Assembly: GCA_016209255.1 (NCBI GenBank)
Contig: JACQWL010000006.1
Span: 1-48,464, forward strand
Source of the DNA: Verrucomicrobiota bacterium
GTDB lineage: Bacteria; Verrucomicrobiota; Verrucomicrobiia; Opitutales; Opitutaceae
Direction: 5' to 3'
Length of the DNA: 48,464 bases
The position numbers and the translations under genes were made by a program. Positions 38,465 to 46,217 of the stretch are shown here, piece after piece; position 1 is the stretch's first letter, and each line of letters opens with the position of its first letter. Under the pieces are notes generated by a model that was not told the DNA's origin, ran no database searches, and was given only the letters and a program-made list of their open reading frames with translations.

Positions 38465-40095
38465 GTGCGGTTGTCCCTCGCCTCCTTGAGCGACTGCCGC
38501 AATTGCGCGCCGAGCGCCCAGCCGTAGGCAGTGAAATCCTGGTGGAACACGATGCGTGGCGTGCCCCTTCTCATGTCAAAGATGGTTTTTTCCCGGCAGT
38601 AACCGCGACCGGAGTGCCCGACCGCCGCGACATCGGCGCAAAACTGAAAGGATTGATCCGTGATGTAAGGGCCGGCGCGGACGATCGCGGCGCGGTTCAG
38701 AATCTGCGCGATCCACGCGAACGAGGTGAGGACATCCGGATGCGCGAGCCGGTAGGCCACCAACGCCGACGCGTTCTCGGGGCCGATGCCGGGAATGCAC
38801 GCGAGCACGGTCTCGCTGGCCGTGTTGACGTTGACGAGCCCCTGCACCGTGCCGCCATTGCTCGTCGTGATGTCGCCCTGGATGCGGGCGAACTCCTCGG
38901 GGGTCATCCGGCTCACCACCATGAATTCGGCCACGCTGCGCAGGGCGCCGGCGCCGGTGGCCGCCATGATTTGCGCGGCGCGTTGCCCGCCGAATTGGCG
39001 TTGCAACAGGTTGTTCAACTGCGGGCGGGTCTGCGGCGTGGCAATGTTGATGCGACGCGATCCGTCTGCGCGCGTATTGGGCTGGCGGCTGTAAACCGTG
39101 ACATATTCCAGGATCCCCGGCTGGACGAGGCCGTCGCCGTTGTCGCGCGGAGCCGACTGCTCGCCGTCGTTCTCGTTGTCATCGAGGGCGCCGTTGCGGT
39201 TGGCGTCCTCGCCGAACAGGAGGTCGAGCGTTGCGCCGTAAACCAGCCGGAGCTCGTCGACCGTTTCGAAGGGTCCGGCCTTGTTGAGTCGCGGCGGGTC
39301 GAGGCGCGCGTAGGTGTTGTCGGCGTTGCCCTCCAGGCTCGATGGCGCATTAGCGCTCCGCCGCCAGCTCACGATCGCGTCGGCCAGCTCGGGCGTCATG
39401 CCGGGCAGGGCTTCCAGCATCGAACGCGTGGCAGTGTTCAGATTCAGCTTGGAGGCCTCGTCGACCAGGCCGAACACCGGCTCGTTCGTCGGGGTTTGAT
39501 TCGGATCGCGCCCGATGAACCAGAAACTCGCATCGCCGACGGGAAGAGCCTCCGACCTGTAATCCTCGATGTGCGGCACGGTGCCGTTGGTCGCGAACTG
39601 GCTCAGCACGAAAGCCGCATACCGGGTTCCACCCGCCACGGCCTGGCGCGCGGAAACCTCGGCGACGCGGTTGCCGGCGGCGTGGAGCTCGGAGCTCATC
39701 GCACTCGCAAAATAAACCGTCAGCGCGACCAGCCCGAGGCAGACCCAGATGACGATGATCAACACCGAACCGCGTCGGCCGCGCGACGCAGCCGGCCCTG
39801 TCCGCGAATGCAGGAACTGGCGGAAGTTCGGGCGTGAAACCGTCCCGCCGCCCACGAGGCGGGCCACACCACTCCGCCCAAGCCGTGTCCATGCAGTCGA
39901 CATCCAGTTCGAGAGCGAACCGCCGAGCACCAAAAGGTGGACGGCGACCTCCGGGCGCCGTCTGGCCGCGTCCGCAGGAAAAACGCGCCCGGATGCGCCG
40001 GAGGACGCACAGGGGCTTGTCCGCCTTTGGCGGATCGCGTTCCACCCCCAGCCAACTGAATTGTTACGGCCACGATTGAAACTCGCGTGCGTCAT
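38461..40095 (-). CDS. gspK: GspK-like minor pseudopilin with repeat-derived N-terminal extension
   Basis: A 544-residue protein if started at ATG 40095, the ATGA overlap with gspJ; an internal ATG at 39903 gives 480 residues. The prepilin-like segment RRGSVLIIVIWVCLGLVALTV lacks Glu5, as is usual for GspK. The large globular part has GspK hallmarks (VVDEASKLNLNTA-like FGLVDEASKLNLNTATRSMLEALPGMTPELADAIVSWRR, and a Ca-binding-like DANRNGALDDNEND) and a C-terminal GLVNVNTASETVLACIPGIGPENASALVAYR helix-hairpin-helix. With the 40095 start, over 100 residues precede the leader, encoded by a 129-bp dispersed repeat plus a REP-like unit, which is very unusual for a prepilin. Confidence 0.85.
   Translation of the reverse strand: MTHASFNRGRNNSVGWGWNAIRQRRTSPCASSGASGRVFPADAARRRPEVAVHLLVLGGSLSNWMSTAWTRLGRSGVARLVGGGTVSRPNFRQFLHSRTGPAASRGRRGSVLIIVIWVCLGLVALTVYFASAMSSELHAAGNRVAEVSARQAVAGGTRYAAFVLSQFATNGTVPHIEDYRSEALPVGDASFWFIGRDPNQTPTNEPVFGLVDEASKLNLNTATRSMLEALPGMTPELADAIVSWRRSANAPSSLEGNADNTYARLDPPRLNKAGPFETVDELRLVYGATLDLLFGEDANRNGALDDNENDGEQSAPRDNGDGLVQPGILEYVTVYSRQPNTRADGSRRINIATPQTRPQLNNLLQRQFGGQRAAQIMAATGAGALRSVAEFMVVSRMTPEEFARIQGDITTSNGGTVQGLVNVNTASETVLACIPGIGPENASALVAYRLAHPDVLTSFAWIAQILNRAAIVRAGPYITDQSFQFCADVAAVGHSGRGYCREKTIFDMRRGTPRIVFHQDFTAYGWALGAQLRQSLKEARDNRT
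39838..39867 (-). repeat. Single REP-like unit within gspK
   Basis: On the minus strand GTGGCCCGCCTCGTGGGCGG followed by CGGGACGGTTTC resembles the GTAGCCCGCCTCGTGAGGGG unit at 36469-36495. Both encode VARLVxGGTVxR. No clear inverted partner is seen. Confidence 0.55.
39932..40060. repeat. 129-bp dispersed repeat, copy 2, in frame within gspK
   Basis: Matches 30052-30180 at roughly 85% identity by eye. It has no stop codon in the gspK frame, where it encodes NAIRQRRTSPCASSGASGRV and onward. It lies between the coupled ATG (40095) and the internal ATG (39903). Confidence 0.8.
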
Positions 40096-40805
40096 GGCAT
40101 CGCCTCTTCCTCCGCCTCCGCCTCCCGCTGGCTGGTCGTGGTCGTGACCATGACAGGCACGACCAGTTCGATCGGCGCCGCCGGAGACTGGCTCGCATCG
40201 TGCGGCATCATTACCAGGATGAGCTTCAACGCGCGCGGCAAGGTCGATGTGGCGGTGGAGTCCCACGTGTCGACCCAGCCGGTTCCGTCGAAAAAGCTGA
40301 CGCTCGCGCTCGCGACTCCCGCGAGCAGCGCGCGATCCTCCGCGCTCGTCTCCTGGACGGGGAGGAGGTTGCGCGTCAAGACGCGGACAAGGTCCTTGCC
40401 GCCGCCGCCATCGGCCGCCGGCGCCAGGTAGTAGGCCACCATCTGCACCTCGGAAAACGGATTCCAGCCATCGATTTTCCCGGAGTTGGTAAACAGATCG
40501 GGGCTGACCCGCTCGCCATAGGAGTCCCGCGTCAGCGACGAGAAGTTTTCCGTCTGGAGCTGGCCGGAAAGCACGCCGCCGGGCAGCATGAGTCCCGCGA
40601 AATCCCGCCGCACAATCCCGAGCGCGCGCTGTACGGACAAATCGTCGTCGATGCGAGCGTGGGTCGTGTTGTGCAGGCGCAGCGCGCCGAAGAACGTCGT
40701 CTGGATTACCAGGAGAACGATCGCGCCGACCGCGGTGGCGACGAGCAGCTCCAGCAACGTGAAGCCGCCGCGCGAACGATGAGGATTGAAGCGGTCGCGC
40801 TTCAT
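40092..40805 (-). CDS. gspJ: GspJ-like minor pseudopilin
   Basis: A 237-residue protein. SRGGFTLLELLVATAVGAIVLLVIQTTFFGAL is a class III prepilin leader with cleavage after Gly and Glu5 of the mature form. The body (LSVQRALGIVRRDFAGLMLPGG, SEVQMVAYYLAPA, ALKLILVMMPH) is consistent with GspJ, which joins GspI and GspK at the pseudopilus tip. The start at 40805 overlaps the gspI stop, and the stop overlaps the gspK start, both as ATGA. The C-terminus is Glu-rich (REAEAEEEAMP). Family normal length. Confidence 0.85.
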   Translation of the reverse strand: MKRDRFNPHRSRGGFTLLELLVATAVGAIVLLVIQTTFFGALRLHNTTHARIDDDLSVQRALGIVRRDFAGLMLPGGVLSGQLQTENFSSLTRDSYGERVSPDLFTNSGKIDGWNPFSEVQMVAYYLAPAADGGGGKDLVRVLTRNLLPVQETSAEDRALLAGVASASVSFFDGTGWVDTWDSTATSTLPRALKLILVMMPHDASQSPAAPIELVVPVMVTTTTSQREAEAEEEAMP

Positions 40806-41266
40806 GGGATTGCTGCCACCTCGCCGGCATTCGCGGAGGTCGAGGCCATCAGCGTGCTCGCGCTCACAGTGTAATCGCCACCCTGCACCGTGAACGTCAC
40901 CACCACGGTCAGTTGCAGCATGGCGTCCTCCGACCACGGTTCCGACCGCATCGTCCACGGATAACTCGTGTCCCCGTCGGCGGTGACGCCGCTGCTCGAG
41001 GTGTGGACGGTTTCGCCCTCGACCATCAACTCGTTGAGGACGCGCTCGGCCACGCGCATGGCAGCCGCCTTCCGCTGGCCCAGCACCCCTGCCCGGCTGG
41101 CGATGCTCATGCCCTCCATCGCAACCGGGATGATGATGGCCATCATCAACAGCGCCGCGAGCACCTCGACGAGGGTAAACCCGGCGGTGCGGAAAGCACG
41201 CCGGGCACGTCTGCGCGGCGCGGGGCCGATGGCCTTAATTGGCGATGGTGACGGGGCGAATTTCAT
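40802..41266 (-). CDS. gspI: GspI-like minor pseudopilin
   Basis: A 154-residue protein. RTAGFTLVEVLAALLMMAIIIPVAMEGMSIA is a prepilin leader with Gly before the cleavage site and Glu5. The remainder (KAAAMRVAERVLNELMVEGE, QLTVVVTFTVQGGDYTVSASTLM) matches the short GspI/V-type fold. It begins the GspI-J-K tip complex. Its first 32 bp overlap the end of gspH, and the stop overlaps gspJ as ATGA. The N-terminal tail before the leader is Arg/Pro-rich (28 residues). Confidence 0.85.
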   Translation of the reverse strand: MKFAPSPSPIKAIGPAPRRRARRAFRTAGFTLVEVLAALLMMAIIIPVAMEGMSIASRAGVLGQRKAAAMRVAERVLNELMVEGETVHTSSSGVTADGDTSYPWTMRSEPWSEDAMLQLTVVVTFTVQGGDYTVSASTLMASTSANAGEVAAIP

Positions 41267-41885
41267 AACGGAGCCGATTCGCGGCCGGGACGAGCTCCAA
41301 CGCGCCCTCGTCCCCCTGCCGAATCACAATCCGGCTGACACTGACGTCGTCGAAGAATCCATCGGGGTTGAAACGAATCACCGCGAGGTCTTCGGGCAGA
41401 CCGAGTTTCTCGTCGTCCAGCTCCGACGCCTGCTCCGCCGCGACGGTCGGTGTTTCCAGGGTCAGCGTGGGCTCGGCCGTATACGTCACGGCGCGTTCGT
41501 CGGAGCCGGCGAAACCCGCCTGAATCTCCAGCCCGTAGGTTGAGCTGCCGGCATCGATCCACAGGAGCACCGGCACGCCTTCCGCGACCGCGCGACTCTG
41601 CCCGTAGTTGATCAACGAGAGCATGCGCCGGCCCTCGGCGCTGAGGGCGCGTCCACGGAAAAACGACGACATCCGCGGCGCCACCATCGAGGCCACGATC
41701 AGCAACAACACCATGACGACAATCAACTCGACCAGGGTGAAGGCGCGCGCGCGCTGCTGGCGGCGTCGCAACGGTCCCCGGTTTGTCATTCTGAGCGGGA
41801 GCGAAGAATCCAGCAGCGCGCCCGCCGGCGTGGATCCGGCTGGATTCTTCGCTCCGCTCAGAATGACTCCCTGGGGAAGGTTCAT
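41235..41885 (-). CDS. gspH: GspH-like minor pseudopilin with repeat-derived N-terminus
   Basis: A 216-residue protein from ATG 41885, or 184 residues from ATG 41789. RARAFTLVELIVVMVLLLIVASMVAPRM is the prepilin segment, with Ala rather than the usual Gly at the cleavage site and Glu5 present. The body (GRRMLSLINYGQSRAVAEGVPVLLWIDAGSSTYGLEI) is the GspH domain. The longer start would translate a dispersed palindrome (PQGVILSGAKNPAGSTPAGA); the shorter start lies at the edge of that palindrome. Which start is used is not decided by sequence. It caps the pseudopilus beneath the GspIJK complex. Confidence 0.82.
   Translation of the reverse strand: MNLPQGVILSGAKNPAGSTPAGALLDSSLPLRMTNRGPLRRRQQRARAFTLVELIVVMVLLLIVASMVAPRMSSFFRGRALSAEGRRMLSLINYGQSRAVAEGVPVLLWIDAGSSTYGLEIQAGFAGSDERAVTYTAEPTLTLETPTVAAEQASELDDEKLGLPEDLAVIRFNPDGFFDDVSVSRIVIRQGDEGALELVPAANRLRYEIRPVTIAN
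41787..41876. repeat. TCATTCTGAGCG-type dispersed palindrome at the gspH start
   Basis: GTCATTCTGAGCGGGAGCGA followed by AGAATCCAGC faces GCTGGATTCTTCGCTCCGCT and CAGAATGAC in inverted orientation: about 29-bp arms with one inserted base. A partial relative lies at 9870-9890. It sits between gspG and the gspH prepilin leader. Confidence 0.75.
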
Positions 41886-41913
41886 TTTTTGGATTCAACG
41901 CACGCGCCTCCAT

Positions 41914-42390
41914 TCACCGCGACGAAATCCGGGCGTTGACGATGTCGTCATCGGTGCCGGCCTGGCCATCCGGGCCCATCGACCGGATGTCATAGCCGGC
42001 GGGGTTCAGCTTGCCGGGAAATTCGTAGAGGTAGGGGTGGCCCCAGGGATCGACGGGGATGTCGCTTTTCAAATACGGCCCGCGCCAGTTGGTCACGTCG
42101 GCCGGCTGGACCACGAGCTGCAGGAGTCCATCCTGCCCGCGCGGATAGCTGCCGGTGTCGACCTCATAGGCATCGAGCGCGGTGCCAAACGTCGAGATCT
42201 GCGTCTGCGCGGCGGTGACCCGCGCCTGCTCGGTGCGGCCGGTGAACTTCGGCAGGACGAGCGCGGCGAGAATGCCGAGGATGACGAGCACGAGCAGCAG
42301 CTCGACGAGCGTGAAGCCGGCGGCGCGATGGCCCCGGCGGGCAAGGCCGCGGCGCGAGGCAAAGGGAGAACGATCTTTCTGCGATTTCAT
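41914..42390 (-). CDS. gspG: GspG major pseudopilin
   Basis: A 158-residue protein. HRAAGFTLVELLLVLVILGILAALVLPKF is the classical prepilin leader and hydrophobic helix with Glu5. TAAQTQISTFGTALDAYEVDTGSYPRGQDGLLQLV and WRGPYLKSDIPVDPWGHPYLYEFPG match GspG closely. The C-terminal loop GPDGQAGTDDDI holds the calcium-binding acidic residues typical of GspG. It polymerises into the periplasmic pseudopilus that drives substrate through the secretin. It follows gspF by 8 bp. A prepilin peptidase (GspO/PilD) needed for processing is not in the window. Confidence 0.95.
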   Translation of the reverse strand: MKSQKDRSPFASRRGLARRGHRAAGFTLVELLLVLVILGILAALVLPKFTGRTEQARVTAAQTQISTFGTALDAYEVDTGSYPRGQDGLLQLVVQPADVTNWRGPYLKSDIPVDPWGHPYLYEFPGKLNPAGYDIRSMGPDGQAGTDDDIVNARISSR

Positions 42391-42398
42391 GGCAGGGG

Positions 42399-43661
42399 TT
42401 ATTTGATGTGGTCCTGGAGGGAGAAAATGGGGATCACCATGCCGATGAAGATGGTGCCGATGACCGTCGCGATCACGAACAGCATGATCGGCTCGGCGAG
42501 CGCGACGACGGTCTTGAGCTCACGATCGAGATCGTTCTCGGTGACGTTGGCGATGCGCAGCAGCTCGTGGTCGAGTTTGCCGCTTTCCTCGGCGACCGAG
42601 ATCATCTCGACAATGGCGCCGGGAAAGAGCGCGCGATTCTGGGCCAGGCTCTTGCCGAGCGGCTTGCCCTCTTTCACCCGGTCGATCGACTCCGCCACCG
42701 CGTCGACGAGGATCTGGTTGCCGATCGAGCGGCGGGCGACGTTGAGACCGTTGATCAGCGGCACGCCCGCCCCGAGCAGCGTGCCGAGCATCCGGCAGAA
42801 GCGCGCCATCGCGAACTGGGCGAGCAGCGGGCCGACCGTCGGCACCCGGAGGATCATGCCCTCCCACGCGCGGCGGCCCTTTTCCGACCTGAACCAGTTG
42901 CGCAGCGCGACGACCGCGACCACCACGCCGGCGGCGAGAAACAGCCCGTAGCCGCGGACGCCCTCGCTCGTCTTCACGATCATCTGCGTGATCAGCGGCA
43001 GCTCGGCGTTGAAGCCTTGGAACACGAGCTGGAAACGCGGAATGAAGAAAACGAGCAGGAAAATCAGCACCCCGAGCGCCAGCACCAGCAGGATCGCCGG
43101 ATACATCATCGCGGTGATCACCTTGCCCTTGAGTTCCTTTTCGCGCGCCTGGAAATCGGCGATCTGCGCGAGCACCACGTCGAGAAATCCGCCCGTCTCG
43201 CCCGCCTCGACCATCGCGACATACACCCGCGGAAACGTCTCCGGCGAGCGCGCCATCGCATTGGACAACGACATGCCGTCGACCACCAGATCGTGGATCT
43301 CCTTCCACTTGTCCTTCGCGACGGGCGCCGCCGCCTCGCGATGCAGGATCACGAGCGCGCGGCTGAAGGGCACGCCCGCGGCGAGGAGGCTCGAGAGCAG
43401 GCGCGTGAAATTCTCGAGCATGCGCGCCGTGATCTTGCGCGGCTGGCCGAACTGGAATCCGCCCGGCGAGGCGGGCGCTTGGGCGGCGGCGCCGTTGCTG
43501 CCGGCCGCCCCGTTGGCGCCGCCGGCCGATTCCGTGAGCCGGATCGGCCGCAGGCCGAGAACCTCCACCTGCCGCATCGCTTCATGGCGGCTGCTCGCGT
43601 CGAGGCTGCCCTCGGCGAGGACGCCGTCGCGCTGCATGGCTTTGTAGGCGAACTGGGGCAT
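42399..43661 (-). CDS. gspF: GspF inner-membrane platform protein
   Basis: A 420-residue polytopic protein started at ATG 43661 (MPQFAYKAMQRDG). It has two T2SSF domains (FTRLLSSLLAAGVPFSRALVIL..AMVEAGETGGFLDVVLAQIADFQ and RFCRMLGTLLGAGVPLINGLNVA..MISVAEESGKLDHELLRIANV) and three TM segments (VITAMMYPAILLVLALGVLIFLLVFFI, GLFLAAGVVVAVVAL, MLFVIATVIGTIFIGMVIPIF). An Ala/Gly/Asn linker sits near residues 45-70. GspF couples ATPase motion to pseudopilin assembly. It begins 11 bp after the gspE stop codon. The sequence is intact and of normal length. Confidence 0.95.
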   Translation of the reverse strand: MPQFAYKAMQRDGVLAEGSLDASSRHEAMRQVEVLGLRPIRLTESAGGANGAAGSNGAAAQAPASPGGFQFGQPRKITARMLENFTRLLSSLLAAGVPFSRALVILHREAAAPVAKDKWKEIHDLVVDGMSLSNAMARSPETFPRVYVAMVEAGETGGFLDVVLAQIADFQAREKELKGKVITAMMYPAILLVLALGVLIFLLVFFIPRFQLVFQGFNAELPLITQMIVKTSEGVRGYGLFLAAGVVVAVVALRNWFRSEKGRRAWEGMILRVPTVGPLLAQFAMARFCRMLGTLLGAGVPLINGLNVARRSIGNQILVDAVAESIDRVKEGKPLGKSLAQNRALFPGAIVEMISVAEESGKLDHELLRIANVTENDLDRELKTVVALAEPIMLFVIATVIGTIFIGMVIPIFSLQDHIK

Positions 43662-43672
43662 GGGCGGGCGAA

Positions 43673-45454
43673 TCAGGCTGCTCGCGTCGTGCGGTGCGCC
43701 GCGTTTTCGCCCGCGTCCGGCTTGGTCGGGGCCGCCGCCGTGGGCGCCATCTCCTGCACCGTTGTGACGCTCAAGACTTCCTCGATCGTGGTGACACCGG
43801 TGGCGACCAGCCGCCGGCCGTCCTCGGCCAGGGTCCGCATGCCGGCGTGGCGCGCGGCCTCGCGCACCATGTCCGTCGACGCGCTCTTGAGGACGAGCTG
43901 GCGAATCTCGCTGCTGGTGTCCATCCACTCGAAGATCGCACGGCGTCCGTGAAAACCGGTGTTGCGGCATTCGCGGCAGCCCACGGAGCGGTAGACCGTC
44001 ACGTCGGCCGGGATGCCGATCCGCGTCTTGAAATCGCGCACCGTGGCCGAATCGTCGACAGCCTTGCAGTGCGGGCAAAGCACGCGCACGAGCCGTTGCG
44101 CCAGCACGGCCTCGAGCGAAGAGGCGACGAGGTACGGTTCGACGCCCATGTCGACGAGCCGCGTCACCGCGCCGGCGGCGTCGTTGGTGTGCAGCGTGGA
44201 AAACACGAGGTGACCCGTCAGCGACGCCTGCACCGCAATCTGCGCCGTCTCCTGATCGCGGATTTCGCCGATCAGGATGACGTCGGGGTCATGGCGGAGG
44301 ATCGACCGCAGCCCGCGGGCGAAGGTCAGGCCCGATTTTTCGGAGACCTGGATCTGGTTGACGCCCTTGAGCTGGTACTCGATCGGGTCCTCGATCGTGA
44401 TGATCTTCCGCTCGGTGTCGTTGATTTGCTGCAGCGCCGTGTAGAGCGTCGAGGTCTTGCCGCTGCCCGTGGGGCCGGTGACGAGGACGATGCCGTGCGG
44501 GAGCTGGAGCACGCGTTCGAGGCAGGCCAGCTCGCGTCCGCTCATGCCCAGGTCGCGCACCCCCCGGAGGGCTGCGTTCTGGCGCAGCAGCCGCATCACC
44601 ACCGCCTCGCCGTGCAGCATGGGAATGACGGATACGCGGATGTCGACCTCCGCCGCATCGATGCGCACCTTGATGCGCCCGTCCTGCGGCAGGCGTTTCT
44701 CGGCGATGTTGAGATGGGCGAGAATCTTGACGCGCGCACCGATGGCCGGCTGGAAGCGTTTCACCTGCGCCGGGACCGGGATCTCCTGCAGCACGCCGTC
44801 GATGCGGTAGCGGATCCGCAACTCGTCTTCGAAAGGCTCGAGATGGATGTCCGACGCCCGCAGGTCGATCGCGTCCTTCAACACCTGGTTGACGAAGCGG
44901 ATGATCGAAGCGTCCTCGGCCGCCTCGTCGAGGTTCGTGTCGTTGACGCCGCCGCTGTCGTCGACGACCTGCAGGCCGCTTTCTTCGTCGAGCGTGTCGA
45001 TCGTGTCGGCGCCGACGCCGAGCCGTTTCTTCATCTCCCGCTGGATGGCCTCGGTCGGCGCGAGCACCGGGCGCAGGCGCAACCCGGTGAGGGCTTTCAA
45101 ACCGTCGAGCCCCTGGGTGGCAAACAAACGGCTCGTCGCGATTTCAATCTGGTTGTCGATGCGCCGGAGCGGGAGCAATTCGTCGCGCAGGAGCAGCCGG
45201 GCCGGGAAGAGCGAGAGGACCTGTTTGTCCGGCTCCAGCTCGTCGAGCCTGGTGAAAGCGACATTGTATTCGACGGCCAGCCAGCGCAGCACGAGCTCCT
45301 CGGTCAGGGCCTCGGGGCCGGGATTCTGAGTCAGATAGGTACGCGCGTCGGTCGTCGTGAGCTGCCGGCCCGCAATCATGCGGCCGAGCAACTCGGGGAA
45401 GTTGCCGTTGCCATTGGTGCCGGTCGCGGCGGGGGAAATGTCTTCGGTGAGCAC
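43673..45454 (-). CDS. gspE: GspE secretion ATPase
   Basis: A 593-residue hexameric ATPase. An N-terminal MshEN-type domain (residues about 30-145) precedes the catalytic core. Walker A is GPTGSGKT (327-334), the Asp box ITIEDPIEY, Walker B ILIGEIRD, and the His box STLHTNDA. The tetracysteine zinc motif reads CPHC..CREC. It powers the pseudopilus from the cytoplasm through GspL and GspF. It begins 7 bp after the stop of the first gene of the operon. The last ~30 residues (MAPTAAAPTKPDAGENAAHRTTRAA) are an unstructured tail. Confidence 0.96.
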   Translation of the reverse strand: MLTEDISPAATGTNGNGNFPELLGRMIAGRQLTTTDARTYLTQNPGPEALTEELVLRWLAVEYNVAFTRLDELEPDKQVLSLFPARLLLRDELLPLRRIDNQIEIATSRLFATQGLDGLKALTGLRLRPVLAPTEAIQREMKKRLGVGADTIDTLDEESGLQVVDDSGGVNDTNLDEAAEDASIIRFVNQVLKDAIDLRASDIHLEPFEDELRIRYRIDGVLQEIPVPAQVKRFQPAIGARVKILAHLNIAEKRLPQDGRIKVRIDAAEVDIRVSVIPMLHGEAVVMRLLRQNAALRGVRDLGMSGRELACLERVLQLPHGIVLVTGPTGSGKTSTLYTALQQINDTERKIITIEDPIEYQLKGVNQIQVSEKSGLTFARGLRSILRHDPDVILIGEIRDQETAQIAVQASLTGHLVFSTLHTNDAAGAVTRLVDMGVEPYLVASSLEAVLAQRLVRVLCPHCKAVDDSATVRDFKTRIGIPADVTVYRSVGCRECRNTGFHGRRAIFEWMDTSSEIRQLVLKSASTDMVREAARHAGMRTLAEDGRRLVATGVTTIEEVLSVTTVQEMAPTAAAPTKPDAGENAAHRTTRAA

Positions 45455-45461
45455 GGTGCCT

Positions 45462-46088
45462 TCAGGGTAACAATCCAGCCATGACCGCCATGGCCTCCTG
45501 CCGGGGCGTCAGCACGGCACGCAAATCCTCCTGCGCCTTTTCCACCTTCCCCGCGTTCTGCGCGCGCACTTCCCGCAGGCGGGCAAGCCGGGCCTTGATT
45601 TCAGCATCGGGCAGTTTGTCGACCAATGCGGCGCGCAGGGCATCCTGCTCCGGACTGACCGAGCCCCCCCGGCCGCCACGACCTCGACCGCCGTCGGAGC
45701 CGGCAGCGCCGCCGCCACCGGCGCCGCCGCGGCCGGCAAACGCCAGGCCCATGCCGCCGGCCGGCGCGTTGCGACGGAGTTCCAGCACCTTCCCGATGCG
45801 CTCCGCGATCACGCTCCACTCGCTGTCATCGGTGACCCCAAATTGCTCCCGCAGGTAGTTCAACATGCGGTCCTGCATCTGCGCGGGATCGAAATTCCCG
45901 CGGCCGCCGCCATTGTCCTGGCCGCCGCCGCGCTGGCGTCTGCCCGCGTTGTCGCCCGCTGGCGTCGCGTTTTGAGCCAGGAGCGAAACCGAGAGAAGGC
46001 AGGTGGCGGCAAACAGGGAAACTCCGCGAAGAAGCCCGCGGTGCCCGCCGCGAAGGATTGGAACAATAAACTGGAATGCTGAGATCAT
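45462..46088 (-). CDS. Exported Gly/Arg-rich protein, first gene of the secretion operon
   Basis: A 208-residue protein of unrecognised family. A Sec signal (GVSLFAATCLLSVSLLAQ) is followed by Gly/Arg-rich low-complexity stretches flanking a helical segment (AQMQDRMLNYLREQFGVTDDSEWSVIAERIGKVLELRRN). A second helical part (EIKARLARLREVRAQNAGKVEKAQEDLRAVLTPRQEAMAVMAGLL) contains an LTPRQ sequence reminiscent of the LTxxQ motif of CpxP/Spy periplasmic proteins. The gene lies between the sigma54 promoter and gspE, 7 bp before gspE. It may be a periplasmic sensor partner, chaperone or substrate of the secretion system; this is inference. Confidence 0.75.
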   Translation of the reverse strand: MISAFQFIVPILRGGHRGLLRGVSLFAATCLLSVSLLAQNATPAGDNAGRRQRGGGQDNGGGRGNFDPAQMQDRMLNYLREQFGVTDDSEWSVIAERIGKVLELRRNAPAGGMGLAFAGRGGAGGGGAAGSDGGRGRGGRGGSVSPEQDALRAALVDKLPDAEIKARLARLREVRAQNAGKVEKAQEDLRAVLTPRQEAMAVMAGLLP

Positions 46089-46110
46089 ATAATTCGGGGA
46101 ACGTTATGGA

Positions 46111-46127
46111 TTGCACGATTCGTGCCA
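46111..46127 (-). promoter_or_regulatory. Sigma54 (-24/-12) promoter of the type II secretion operon
   Basis: On the minus strand TGGCACG-AATC-GTGCAA matches the sigma54 consensus TGGCACG-N4-TTGCW with one mismatch. The GG and GC doublets are separated by exactly 10 nt. The predicted start of transcription is near 46101, about 13 nt before the ATG at 46088. An NtrC-family activator is the last gene of the operon. Confidence 0.8.
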
Positions 46128-46169
46128 GCGGTCTGACGCGGCGCCGGTGCGCCTGGTTTCAGAATCGTA

Positions 46170-46186
46170 TGCGCATTGTTTGCGCA
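46170..46186. promoter_or_regulatory. Candidate enhancer dyad 1 (TGCGCA-N5-TGCGCA)
   Basis: A 17-bp dyad, TGCGCATTGTTTGCGCA, centred about 77 bp upstream of the predicted start of transcription. Its 6-5-6 geometry matches NtrC-type sites. Most likely bound by the operon's own response regulator. Confidence 0.6.
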
Positions 46187-46200
46187 CGCGGCGGATCCGG

Positions 46201-46217
46201 TGCGCAGGAATTGCGCA
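46201..46217. promoter_or_regulatory. Candidate enhancer dyad 2 (TGCGCA-N5-TGCGCA)
   Basis: TGCGCAGGAATTGCGCA, extended to 7-bp arms by G/C at the ends, has the same 6-5-6 geometry as dyad 1. The centres are 31 bp apart, about three helical turns, so two dimers would lie on one face of the helix. Confidence 0.6.
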
